Of a stretch of DNA of 64,000 nt, positions 53,521 to 63,836 are shown in pieces; the first letter of the stretch is position 1; each line of letters opens with the position of its first letter. Source of the DNA: Pyropia yezoensis (taxonomy: Eukaryota > Rhodophyta > Bangiophyceae > Bangiales > Bangiaceae); NCBI GenBank assembly GCA_009829735.1, contig CM020620.1:15659186-15723185 (forward strand). Reading direction: 5' to 3'. Made by a program: the position numbers and the translations under genes. The notes below the pieces were generated by a model that did no database searches, was not told the DNA's origin, and saw only the letters and a program-made list of their open reading frames with translations.

Positions 53521-55895
53521 TCACGCGGGGGGCAGCTCCTTGCCGGCGCCCCCGCGGCTGCCGCCCCATGAGACGAGCGACGCCTCGTCCACGGCGCCGT
53601 CGGGATCCCCCCCCCCCCCCCCCCCCCCCCCCCCGCCCGCGCCAGCTGCCGCCGCCGCTCCCGCCGCTCCCGCCGCCGCTGCCGGCGGCCCGGCGTCTGG
53701 CAGACGGCCAGCGCCGCGACCGCCACGGACAGGACCATGTAGGCGGCCGACACGGCGGCGGCCAGGACGCGGAGGAAGCGGTCACGGTAGCCGAGGCGGG
53801 CGGCGAGCAGCAGCGTCTCGACCTTGTACAGGGGTGCCCGGTCGAGGCGCCTGTTGGGGATGCCCGGCGTGCCTGCCAGCAGCGGCACCACCACGTCCAC
53901 CCGCTCCGCGGCGCCGCGCCACCGCCGGCCGGCGGCCTCGTCCACCGCCAGCGCGATGAGGCCCGAGATGCTGACGCCCCCCGCAATCCAGATGAGGAGG
54001 AAGGCGAGCCAGTCCCGCCGCCCCCACCGGGGGTTGGTCAGCAGCAGCGCCACCAGCGCCATCGCCTCGGGGATGACCACAATGATGGCGAGGGTGATGG
54101 CCGCGTTGGTGGCGGGCTCTGCGGGCGGGTGCTCCCCCCACCGGGACTGGTCGTACTGCTGGGACAGGCGGACCAGTTCGTCATTCACGGGTGCGTACAG
54201 CGACGGGGCAATGTCGGCGGCGTGGCCGAGACGCACAAAGGGGGGGGGCCCATCCCCGAGGCGCGCCCCCGGCCCGCCGTCCCCGCTCTCGTCGGGCGCG
54301 TCCACCTCGTGGGCACATGCCGAGATGGCGTGGCCGAGCGCCACCTCCCCCGCCGCCGCCGGGTTGATCTCCCGCTGGCCCCGGCCGGCGAGCCACGCGG
54401 GCGTCAGCGGCCGCGGCGCGTCGGCGTACCCGTCGCGGAGCGCGGAAAAGTGGCACGGCCGCAGCGGCTCCGTGTCAGGGGGCACGGGGCGGCCGGGCCG
54501 CCCCGGGAGGCCCGCCTGCGCGTCAGGATCAAACGTCCAGTGGGCGACGTGCTGGCCAGGCACCGACGCGTCGGGTGCGTGGGAGGGGGGGTACACCCGC
54601 GGGCTGGCTGGCCCACACAGACCAGCGTCCGCGGCGGCAACCACAAAGGACGACCGCGGCGGCGCGCAGAGGACGTAGGCCACCGACTGCAACCAGCTGC
54701 TTGTCGTGGCGACCGTCGCGGCCGTCGGGTCGCCCAGGTCCACCCCGTAGGCGTTGGCTTCCTCATCGCCCAGCGGGGCGGCTACCGCTTCGGGGCCGTC
54801 GACGTCGTAGCTGGAGCCGGCGCGCAAGGAAAGCGTTGCTCGCAGGCGCCACGACGACACGTTGGCCCCGCCGCCGGCGGTGAGCCACGCCGGGTCGGCC
54901 AGCGTCGCCCGCCCCAGCGCCAGCAGGTCCTCGTCATCGACGCTCACGTGCCGCCGCGTCGACGCATCGACGTCAGCCCCCCCCGCGGGGCCCGCGTACG
55001 TCAGCAGCCCCACGTGCGTGTCGTTGTAGTACTCGTGCGGGCGGGCGCCGAGCACGTTGGCCGCGCTCGCGTCCGCGCACGAGCGGGTGCGGCAAAAGCC
55101 GAGCGTCACCCGCGCCACGGCGGCCACGTCGTACGCGCCCACCATCCGAAAGACGGCGCCCGACAGGGAGTTGCGCTGCAGGCCGAGCAGCCGCAGGACA
55201 GACGCCCCCCGCAGCAGCTGCTCTGGACTCCTTCTTGCGTGCGCACCGTTGCCGGCGCCGTCCCCCCCCCTTGCGCGGAGGTGCGTGTAGGCCACGTGGC
55301 GGACCGCGTCCCCAGACGATGGCTCCACGCGCAGCAGCTCGTCTACCGCGTCGGCGATGGACAGCGAGCCGCCCGACGGGTGGACCCACACCTGCGGACC
55401 CGCCGGGGTGTCCACCACGCCGCTCGCGTCCGCGCGGGCGGCGGCGTCGGTCACGGGGGACCAGCAGGCGCGCCCATCAATCGGCACGGGGGTGGGGGTG
55501 TGGTCACGCCCACCGCCGCCGCCGCCGCTGCCGCCCCCGACCCCGCCCCCGCCCCCGCCCCCGCCCCCGCCCCCGCCGAGGAGGAACGCCCGCACGCCCC
55601 CGACGCGGCCTGGTGCCTCTGTGTCGCACTGGAGGCCGTGCAGGAGGTGGAAGCGGCCGACGCGGCCCACCGGCGGGGACGGGAAGGGGACCGCCGCGCC
55701 CACCGGCGGCGGCGGCGGGAGTCCCGCGACGGCAGCAGCCGCAGCGGCGGCCGCGGCGACGGCAGCGGCGACGGCGGCGGCGACGGCGGCGGCGACGCTG
55801 GGGAGGAGCGGTAGCGGCAGCGCGGCCGCGGGGTCCCCGCGCGGCGCCCCCCCCCGCGCTGTCCGTCGGCTGGGCCGCCCGCCGACGCGGGCCAT
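53521..55895 (-). CDS. multi-pass membrane protein of unknown function, copy 2
   Basis: About 791 residues from MARVGGRPSRRTARGG, paralogue of the gene at 45455-47823 in inverted orientation. Same order: N-terminal hydrophobic/poly-Ala segment, Gly-rich hexanucleotide-encoded tract, long ectodomain and three C-terminal helices, identical from QREINPAAAGEVALGHAISA to the basic tail apart from a few residues. Differences cluster in the middle (for instance YDVDGPEAVAAPLGDEEANA against YEADGTEAPVTPPGDEDADA), pointing either to relaxed selection there or to gene conversion at the 3' half. After 28 C (53607-53634) the likely frame again reads DPDGAVDEASLVSW and stops at 53521-53523. Confidence 0.65.
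53607..53634. repeat. 28-base C run near the 3' end of membrane-protein copy 2
   Basis: Counterpart of the 25-base run in copy 1. Length differs by three, so both copies have the same frame offset. Confidence 0.85.
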
Positions 55896-56363
55896 CCGTG
55901 GCGCGCCCGAGCGTGGGCGCAGCGTGGTGGAGACGGGGGGACGGCTCGGGGGGGGGGGGGGGGGAGGAGAAGAGCTGTGGGGACTCACCACGGTGGCCGC
56001 GGGCAGGCTGGCAAGGCACCGCCATCCCCCACCCCCGTTTTACGACAGGTGCGCCCAAGACAACAGCGCCGAGCCGACGACGATGGCGTCGCTGCAGCGG
56101 TCGTACACGCGCCCCTGGGCTTGCGCGGGGGGCGCGCACCCCTCGCCGTCTGGCTGTGGACGCGAATGCCCCCAAATGAAAAAACGTACAGGAGGTACGT
56201 ATGTATCGTGTATGGACTCGGCGCGCGGGGGGCCCCCCCGGGCGGGGCTCGTCCCCGCCACGAGGCCGTCCCCGGGTCCACTTCCGCCGTCTGCTGTCGC
56301 CCTGCGCGAGCATCGGCCGCCATGCATTGGCGAGTCCCTCCACGCCTGGCGTAGATACGATAC

Positions 56364-56435
56364 TGTAGGTACCGTCCACGTACTGTAATTACGTAGGTAC
56401 CGTCCACGAACTGTAGATAGGTATCGTCCACGTAC
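56364..56435. repeat. short tandem repeat at the outer end of the right arm
   Basis: The word GTAGGTACCGTCCACG or a close form (GATAGGTATCGTCCACG) occurs three times, spaced about 27 and 24 bases, linked by ACTGTA. GTAC and GGTACC palindromes abound. Confidence 0.75.
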
Positions 56436-56473
56436 GTCCGCCCACCGTCCCCATCAGATTCTGGAGTCGAGTC

Positions 56474-56720
56474 ATGACCACCACGGAACAGAACTACAGT
56501 ACCACTGAACGGGACTGCCTGGCTCTCATATAAGCCCTCTTTCTATTGAGACCTTCCCTCAAGGGACCTGGTTCATTGTACGGACGGACCACATGATTCT
56601 CGAATGGACTCTTGGATTCTTCATATGGACGGGGCCCAGGGACGCCTGGCCCGTTGGCGCCTACGACTTGCTGAGTTCAGCTACACCGTGGAGTCCAGGC
56701 ATGAACACCATGAGTGCGTT
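56474..56720 (+). pseudogene. fragment of Ty3/gypsy RNase H
   Basis: TTTEQNYSTTERDCLALI, then a stop where the family has Trp, then in shifted frames GTWFIVRTDHMILEW and GRLARWRLRLAEFSYTVESR. These match, in order, the RNase H segment of the pol at 1670-5761 (RNYSATERECLGVIWA; FRFIVRSDHEPLRW; GRLARWRLKKAEHDYRTIY). It carries at least one nonsense codon and two frame changes. The element is not the same copy; it is an older relative with only this fragment preserved. Confidence 0.82.
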
Positions 56721-58627
56721 CAGCGAGTGATGGACCTGCGCGGCCACTCTCAACGATTCTCAGCAACAACCAGCGCTGTCGAGGTGGACTTGGCGACTGG
56801 CGTCACTAAAACATACAATCTCGAAGTAGTGAGAGAATAAACTAACCGTGCAGTTTATCACTATGAGCACCTGTATTGTAAGCCGAAAACGGCGTCATCG
56901 GCAAGTCAAATGCTCGAAAAAGAGGTCTTGAATATACGTACTGCGTAGATATTGCACAAGTCCCAACGTTGGAGGTTGTGCATGCGTACAATTGCACAAC
57001 AACAGGAGGCTGACAGAATTTCAGCGGAAGACGTTTGAGAACGGCATCAGAACTGGGAAGTGATGCCGAGGCTCTCGGATCCCGGACGAACGCAATTCGC
57101 TGCGGGTCCTTGGGCCTCTTCATTCGAGGGCTCATTGATCAGAAAACGGCCTTTTTCGTTGACAATCTCCTCTATTTTTCCTTGATCGCTGTTGATTAGT
57201 TCTGCGAATATTGTCCCTTACAGGCGAAGCGCGAGGCGATTCAGTCATATATCGTGCTTTTCTATAAAATGCCCGGACAAGAACGTGCGGCGTTTGCTGT
57301 GTCTGTTCAGACACTGTTCCATTGGCCTGGGCGGGGGTGGTCCGGACACTACGTCGGACTGAGGCAAAACGTTCCAGCCACCCGGCCCGGGAATTCCAAT
57401 CATTTCGTTTGCCTCACGTGGAAAAGCTCGCGATTTGTATCTCCCCGCCGGACGTGTCACCCGCAGGCCCGAAAAGAAGGCCTCTCCGTTGCTCCTGGTG
57501 GGCCACTCTGTGACCCACTTATGCGCCGAAAAAACCTCCGCACCGCGCCGGGTGGCCCTCTAGAATGGGGTGCAAACGCCGCACGATACGATTCCCCAGG
57601 TCGGCTTCCGGCCGATCCATCTGCTAACTGAGGCACTGGGGGCGCCCCTGCCCCCAATTGGCAGGAACGCCGCAGCCGCAGACACCAGCCAGGCCTGAAA
57701 TGGGCTCGGAACGCCGCAGCCTCCAGACCGCGTCAGGGAGCTTTCGACGCTGCTCTCCAGAAGTTGGTTTTTCATGGCGGCCTGCCATTGGACGAGCACA
57801 CAATTAAGACCGGACTGCTGATCTCAGCGTGTGCACCTGTCTGGCACGCGGGCACTCTCTTCGGGAGCACGAGTTGTGGTCAACCGACACGAGTCGGGAA
57901 CTCCGGGGAAGGGCAGCGACTCGTACGTCATGTGTGCAAAAGCGCGCAATGACGCTGTCGGTGGGTCGCGGCGGAAGCCGCCCCTTTTCCCCTCTTCCCT
58001 GGTCCCCCCCCCCCCCTCTCTTCCTGCCTTCTTGCGGTCCCGCCCCCCTCCGCCCAACCTCCCCCCCGTATGGCGAAGCTCCCCTCGCGCACGGGGAATT
58101 CCTCCCCCCACCCCCCTCGCCATCCATTAGGCGACGGTCCCCCCGCCCACGGGGAACCCCCCTCGTCACCCGCGACCTCTTCACCACGTGGCTCACCGGC
58201 CGCCGAGCTTCGCCTGACCTTTTCTGCATCTGCGGGTGCGTGACGCTGCCGCCACCGCCGCCGCTGCCGCAGGGGATCGTGGGGCGGGTGGATGGGACTC
58301 TGGCAACGGGCTGGCCAGCGGCAGCGGCGGCGGTGGCTGCAGTAATTCGGGCAGTGGAGACGGCGCTGGCCGCGTTGTTGCGGGCGACACCAGCGCCCCC
58401 CCCCAGCCTGCTGACCGATGCTGCCGCCGCCACCTCCGCATCCACCGCCGTTGCCGGTTGCCTGCTGCCGCTGCCGCTGCTGCTGCCGCTGCCTGCGCGG
58501 CGCCCCTGCGGCTGCGGGTACCGCTGTCGGTGCTGCTGCCTCTGCCCGTTGCCGCCATGTGTTTGGAGAGTCACACCGGCCGAGAAGCAGCCGCGTTGGG
58601 GCCGGCCGAGTGTGGCCGCCGCGTATC
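56721..58627. other. decayed retrotransposon-like and low-complexity sequence
   Basis: Moderate GC up to about 57930. Near 57310-57350 a frame reads LFHWPGRGWSGHYVG, which faintly resembles the start of a gypsy integrase finger (FYWPGM), so the fragment before it may belong to one decayed element; this is weak. From 57960 GC-rich with GCC/GCT triplet tracts. No gene supported. Confidence 0.35.
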
Positions 58628-59547
58628 TGTGAGGACCCACCTAAAACCGGGGAGCCCTCAACGTACTCGTGGGGGTGTCAGCGGGCCCTGCGAGCCAATG
58701 GGGCGGCGGGGCACGGGGAAGAGGACGGTGGTCTCGACGGGGGTGGGTCTGGGGAAGAAGATGGGCGCGACGTCGGTGGGGATCGAGGGTACAAAAGGTA
58801 AACAGTGTCTTTGGTCTGTGTCTGTGGTTGCCCCTCTCGTCTCCCCCGGTGGCGCCGAAATCCACGCACTATTACTCGCCTCGGGGCACCCGAGGTGCCC
58901 CAAAGCATGCGTTTCCCCATCGCACCGCCGGTAGGCACAGAGCGGTCCAAAAACAAAGCATGTCTCTCAGAACAAAGCATGGGCGGGCGTGCGCACTAAA
59001 GGAGTGCAGCCCCAGTTTGCCCGAAACGAAGGAGGTCCCGTGGATGGCGCCCAGCGCGCCCCACCAGCCGGCTCCACACGCCGGTCGGCCAGAAGGTCCG
59101 ACTGGCTGTAAGGGCCAGCAAGGCCAAATTCAATCAATCCAAAAGCCGGCGAGCCAGTCATATCGCACTCAGCCGCCAGCGAGGATGTGCGGTGTCCTCA
59201 GTGTCGGTGAATCATGTGACTGGTCCTTGATGCCAGCTTTCAAGCAGCGCAGAGAATAAAATTCAGGCAGCACAGACGGGGATGTCCGCCCGTGGTTGGT
59301 CGACGATGTCACTCGCTCCTCGCTGTCGAGTTTCGACGTCCATGACAGGGTTCCGACAGTGCGTTGACGGCGGCTTTTGTGCGGTCGGCCGACGTCCGCA
59401 AAATGTCAGGGATACAGCGTGGTGTCGCCCAGGGTAGCGGGGAATTGATGTGTCTTGGGGGGAGTTATCGGGGCCGGACATGTAAGGAGAGGTCCCAGTC
59501 CATATCCCCTGGGTTCCGGGTGGGGATTTAAGGGGCAAATCCTTACA
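58628..59547 (+). repeat. left inverted arm, 920 bp
   Basis: Outer end TGTGAGGACC; inner end ...AAATCCTTACA. It contains short ORFs that recur in the other arm, but these look non-coding. A few single-base differences from the right arm (for example at the codon giving His or Tyr in GR(H/Y)HAVSL). Confidence 0.9.
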
Positions 59548-60548
59548 GTATCGGCGGTGGCGCGCGCCGCGTGCGCGTCGTGGGGTGCGGGGGTGGTGGC
59601 CCGGGCGCGCGCGCCGCACCCCGCCTCCTCCTCGCCCTTCCTGTTTGGTATGCAGTCTATGCGGGAGGGCATGGGGGTGCTTAACGCCACTGCCGCGGCC
59701 ACGGCGGCCGCTTGTACGTCGCCTGGTCTGGGCGGCCGCGGCGGCGGCGGTGAAGGCATTAGAGGAGGCTGCGCGGCTGGAGGGGGGGGGGCGAAGGGCG
59801 GTGATGTGCTCGGGGCGGCCGCATTACCACGTGCCGACGCTACCAAAGGCCACAGGAGAGGCAGGGACGTACGAGAGGGGAGCCCCGCCTCCACCTCGGG
59901 CGGGGAGAGGAGGGGGTCGCGAGGAGTCGGCCCGCGCGTCGCCGCCGCCACCACCCCCGACCGCCGCTCCTCGGTGCGGGTGCCCCCGCTGCGACCGGGT
60001 GCCCCCGCTGCGACCACCGGCGCCGCCGCCGCCGCCTAGCTTGTCGTCGGTAGGCGGCGGCGGCATTACGCCGCGGCGCTCTTCTGCTCGGTTGTCGACC
60101 GGCCGCTCGGCGTCGCGAGCGCCCCGGCCGATATGCTGCTGACGTCGGTGCCGTCGGCCGGCGCGCGAGCGGCCGTCGTTCGCTGTTTGGTTGATGGCGC
60201 GGCCATGTGGGCCGAGTACTCCGCCCCTTACTTTATTTACGGCAATGACGGCGACTCGATCCGCCACTGGCGCGTCGCGGACGTCGTCTCGGAGCGCGCT
60301 TCTACCCTCGATGTGGCTTCCAGCGATGCCCGCTTCTACGCCCGCCTCTGCCTGTGGACGGCGTGAGGGGTGAGCCGTCGACGCGGCCGAAGGCAGCGTC
60401 GCCGGCGGGATGCACCTGGAGCTCACGGGCCAGGATGTGACCGAGTGCCTGGGCGGGATGCAAACGCTGAGCCACGAGGACCTCGCCACGCGTGGATGTC
60501 GCTATGGGGAGAGGCGAGAGTGGTCACGGCGTTTGTCAGTTAAAACAT
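59548..60548. other. GC-rich interior next to the left arm; possible small ORF 60133-60366
   Basis: Mostly triplet-rich GC sequence. A plus-strand ORF of 77 codons at 60133-60366 (MLLTSVPSAGARAAVVRCL... ending FYARLCLWTA) has fair G/C third positions and a mixed composition, so it may be a gene fragment; no family is recognised. ORFs across it on the minus strand are probably shadows. Confidence 0.35.
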
Positions 60549-61634
60549 TCATAGGACCCTTTGGTGCGCGGTGACGACGATGACAACGGTGTTTTTTGAC
60601 CAAAAGTTTTCTTCGAGAAGGACCATCATGTTGCGCGCTACAACCCGAAATTGGCCACGAATTTGACGCTTAGTCAGACGAGCGAGCGCGTGGGCCATCA
60701 GAGTTCTTCGCCTCTCTAAGTACAGTGCGTTTGCATGCACCAAGTCGCGCACATGGACCTTCAAGCCATTAAAAACCCCCTCGATCGGCGGAAGGTTTGG
60801 GCTGTACGGAGGCAGCCTGATGTGGTAAATACCACTTGCTGTCATAAATGCGTCCCCGTCAGCGTCGTGAATACCGGCGTTATCGTACAACAAGACGCAC
60901 GCCGGGGGCTGCGCATCCCACGGCAGGCCGGGTATGTAATGCCTCATCTTCTCGTTCAAACACTGTAAAAATAACCGCCAGTCAACAGCGGTCTGCGCCC
61001 TCCCCAGCACCACCGTTTGGGACCACAAAACACCTTCGGTCAGAGACACGCCCATCATCGTGCTTGTCCGCGGGACCGTGCGCGGGTCCTTGTCCAGGAG
61101 CACGCACGGTGAACGACTGTCTGACCGCCCGTAACGGCGGAAAACGTCACTCCCATCGGTGTGTGTCTCATCGACCGAAACCACACAGCGCAAAGAAACC
61201 ACGCTCATGGCCTCGACGTACATCTGCTGCGCCACAAGGCTCCGCTCCTGGAATAACCGCTCTACGCGCTTGCGCGTGTACCCGTTCGCCGTCAGGATGC
61301 GATGAATCGTAGAGGGGCTCACAAAATCCGTCTTTAAGTCTGGGTAGTTCATGGCCAAAACGACCAACAAGTCGGAATGCTCGCGTAGAAATGCGACCGG
61401 TTCCGCATCGACCAACGTCATAACAGCATGAACCAACTCCTCATTGCGCACGGCAGCGTCAGCATGCTTGTTGCGCAACTCCCCTTGCGGCCAGACAGTG
61501 CCCGTTGCATCCACCAGCTGCCTCCACCGACGAAGGGAGTACTCGCTGCACCCCACGAGCGCCGCCGCCTCCGCCATCGAGTAGCCGTCATGAAGCAGCT
61601 TGAGGCCGAAAAGCTGCTTTTCCTCCGAAAACAT
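60549..61634 (-). CDS. DDE_3-type (IS630/Tc1-mariner superfamily) transposase
   Basis: 361 residues from [20 protein letters not shown], a normal length for the group. N-terminal helix-turn-helix (about 10-45, [18 protein letters not shown]), then a second winged-helix segment ending [20 protein letters not shown]. The catalytic residues are all in place: first Asp in [12 protein letters not shown], second in [11 protein letters not shown], and Glu in [18 protein letters not shown]. The rest, [19 protein letters not shown] and the C-terminal helices, is intact. No stop or frameshift. It differs clearly from the mariner transposase at 19322. It should bind the ends of its own element; whether these are the long arms is untested. 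Confidence 0.88.
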   Translation of the reverse strand: MFSEEKQLFGLKLLHDGYSMAEAAALVGCSEYSLRRWRQLVDATGTVWPQGELRNKHADAAVRNEELVHAVMTLVDAEPVAFLREHSDLLVVLAMNYPDLKTDFVSPSTIHRILTANGYTRKRVERLFQERSLVAQQMYVEAMSVVSLRCVVSVDETHTDGSDVFRRYGRSDSRSPCVLLDKDPRTVPRTSTMMGVSLTEGVLWSQTVVLGRAQTAVDWRLFLQCLNEKMRHYIPGLPWDAQPPACVLLYDNAGIHDADGDAFMTASGIYHIRLPPYSPNLPPIEGVFNGLKVHVRDLVHANALYLERRRTLMAHALARLTKRQIRGQFRVVARNMMVLLEENFWSKNTVVIVVTAHQRVL

Positions 61635-61849
61635 CTTGATGGTGGGACCGCACGCAGCAATGGCGGAGCTTGAGCATACGGTCGGACCCGCCACAGATTT
61701 ATCGCAGCAAGCTGCTTGGGCAGCGCTTGCCGCTGCCACGAGGCGACGCGACTCTGCGTCAGCATGTCGCGGACGTTTGTGGTGGGGTGACGAAGGATGC
61801 TGCGTCCTCCGGTCGCGCTGCGACTGTATGTGCCAAGAGCGATTCGGAC

Positions 61850-62872
61850 ATGGCCCGGACCAGTCGACGCGGTCAAGACAGCCTCAAGCGGACGGTGGAC
61901 GTGCCATCGTTGGAGCAGATCCCACTCAACGGGCTCCCGCCCGACCTAGTTCGCGCGTGTGTGCAGTGCTCTTCTTGTTCTGCGCTTGTGGGAGCTGTTG
62001 GCCCCATGAGGTCGTCACGGACACCAGAGTGGACGAGCACGTTTGTCACGCACCCTGGACGGCCGCCCGTGGTCATCGACAACGGCGATGTGGTCAGAGA
62101 CGTCCTCGGCGACCTCATGAAGGTGGCTGACCCATCTCCAAGGCACGTGACGCCGCTCGAAACGCCTTCTGGTGCCGGTGAGAAAACGATCAAGAGCAGA
62201 CACAAGGGCAAGATTCCAGCCGACACTCGCTTCCCCATGGTGGGGCTCACGGCGTCGGTGGGCAGCGCCAAGACGTTCATGCTGGAACGGATTGCGACGA
62301 AGCTCCGCCGAACTTTTGTCAATCGCAAAGGCTTTGAAAAAGAGGCAGCCTTTGCGCGCACGCGGTCTCCCTTCGGCCTGTCGTTCAACAACCACTGGAC
62401 GTTGCATGGGACTGACGCAGACTTGGTGGTCATGTACCACTTCCCCACTGAGGTCCTGGTCCACCAGCGCATTGTGTTTATGCACAGGGCGGACCTCGTC
62501 ACGGAGAGTGTGGCATTACACTTTCGCCGGTTTGCCCTTGCGGTGAGCTACATGCTGCGCGCCAAGCTCTTGAGTTGGGCGGACCTCGAGCGGGAAGCCG
62601 TGCTGGTGCTGGCCAGTGGCCGCTGTCCCGACTTGTCTCAGGCGTTGCCAGTGCTGCTGGTGGATGAGGTGGGCAAGGCGGACGACAGCTCCAACCCGAG
62701 CGCCGCACGATTGATTGACCACGTCCGAATCCAGGAGCGCCCAAGGAAAAAGCTGACTGACGTCACCGGAGAAGGCGCCCAGATGGAGCGCCCGCTGCAC
62801 TCGCCGACGACCCTCTTGCTGTCCGCTGCATGTACAGCCGCTCAGACCGCTGGTGGGAATGTCATATTGTAA
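61850..62872 (+). CDS. P-loop NTPase-like protein, 3' end cut by the right arm
   Basis: 340 residues from MARTSRRGQDSLKRT; the frame is open upstream to 61670 but without ATG. Residues about 131-150 read MVGLTASVGSAKTFMLERIA, similar to a Walker A loop but with Ala before Lys (G-S-A-K-T). About 135 residues further ALPVLLVDEVGKADD is a good Walker B. Between them are mixed helical segments (MYHFPTEVLVHQRIVFMHRADL). The spacing and the DE-containing Walker B followed by a LLLSAACTAA strand fit a STAND/AAA-like ATPase; the closest idea I have is the NTPase of Crinkler/RHS proteins, which is only a suggestion. The stop codon lies 3 bases inside the right inverted arm, so the natural C-terminus is probably lost. 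It is divergent from the transposase. Confidence 0.5.
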   Translation: MARTSRRGQDSLKRTVDVPSLEQIPLNGLPPDLVRACVQCSSCSALVGAVGPMRSSRTPEWTSTFVTHPGRPPVVIDNGDVVRDVLGDLMKVADPSPRHVTPLETPSGAGEKTIKSRHKGKIPADTRFPMVGLTASVGSAKTFMLERIATKLRRTFVNRKGFEKEAAFARTRSPFGLSFNNHWTLHGTDADLVVMYHFPTEVLVHQRIVFMHRADLVTESVALHFRRFALAVSYMLRAKLLSWADLEREAVLVLASGRCPDLSQALPVLLVDEVGKADDSSNPSAARLIDHVRIQERPRKKLTDVTGEGAQMERPLHSPTTLLLSAACTAAQTAGGNVIL

Positions 62873-63836
62873 GGATTTGCCCCTTAAATCCCCACCCGGA
62901 ACCCAGGGGATATGGACTGGGACCTCTCCTTACATGTCCGGCCCCGATAACTCCCCCCAAGACACATCAATTCCCCGCTACCCTGGGCGATACCACGCTG
63001 TATCCCTGACATTTTGCGGACGTCGGCCGACCGCACGAAAGCCGCCGGCAACGCACTGTCGGAACCCTGTCATGGACGTCGAAACTCGACAACGAGGAGC
63101 GAGTGACATCGTCGACCAACCACGGGCGGACATCCCCGTCTGTGCTGCCTGAATTTTATTCTCTGCGCTGCTTGAAAGCTGGCATCAAGGACCAGTCACA
63201 TGATTCACCGACACTGAGGACACCGCACATCCTCGCTGGCGGCTGAGTGCGATATGACTGGCTCGCCGGCTTTTGGATTGATTGAATTCGGCCAGCTGGT
63301 TGGTGACTGGCTGGCCGGTCAAGGGATTGATTGAATTTGGCCTTGCTGGCCCTTACAGCCAGTCGGACCTTCTGGCCGACCGGCGTGTGGAGCCGGCTGG
63401 TGGGGCGCGCTGGGCGCCATCCACGGGACCCCCTTCGTTTCGGGCAAACTGGGGCTGCACTCCTTTAGTGCGCACGCCCGCCCATGCTTTGTTCTGAGAG
63501 ACATGCTTTGTTTTTGGACCGCTCTGTGCCTACCGGCGGTGCGATGGGGAAACGCATGCTTTGGGGCACCTCGGGTGCCCCGACGCGAGTAATAGTGCGT
63601 GGGTGTCGGCGCCACCGGGGGAGACGAGAGGGGTAACCACAGACACAGACCAAAGACACTGTTTACCTTTTGTACCCTCGATCCCCACCGACGTCGCGCC
63701 CATCTTCTTCCCCAGACCCACCCCCGTCGAGACCACCGTCCTCTTCCCCGTGCCCCGCCGCCCCATTGGCTCGCAGGGCCCGCTGACACCCCCACGAGTA
63801 CGTTGAGGGCTCCCCGGTTTTAGGTGGGTCCTCACA
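62868..63836 (-). repeat. right inverted arm, 969 bp
   Basis: Inner end TGTAAGGATTTGCCCC; outer end ...GGTCCTCACA. It is 49 bases longer than the left arm because a segment holding GGATTGATTGAATTCGGCC is duplicated near 63265-63340. Confidence 0.9.

Larger units (their letters stand above)
53482..56440 (-). repeat. right arm of the inverted segmental duplication
   Basis: Inverted copy of 44880-47862. The inner breakpoint is at 53482. At the outer end this arm carries a small tandem repeat (56364-56435) whose unit is present only once in degenerate form in the other arm. Confidence 0.88.
58628..63836. mobile_element. 5.2-kb element with ~0.95-kb inverted terminal repeats
   Basis: The left arm 58628-59547 and right arm 62868-63836 are near-identical inverted repeats beginning TGTGAGGACCCACC. 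Between them are a DDE transposase on the minus strand and a P-loop NTPase-like ORF on the plus strand, divergent from a common ~215-base region, plus about 1 kb of GC-rich sequence next to the left arm. A target-site duplication was not evident. The arrangement could be a DNA transposon with very long TIRs or a pair of inverted repeats that captured a transposase. Confidence 0.75.

Noticed and set aside
58628..59619. Short ORFs repeated in both inverted arms (for example 119 codons at 59263-59619)
   Set aside because: They occur in both arms only because the DNA is duplicated; no start context, domain or codon bias supports translation.
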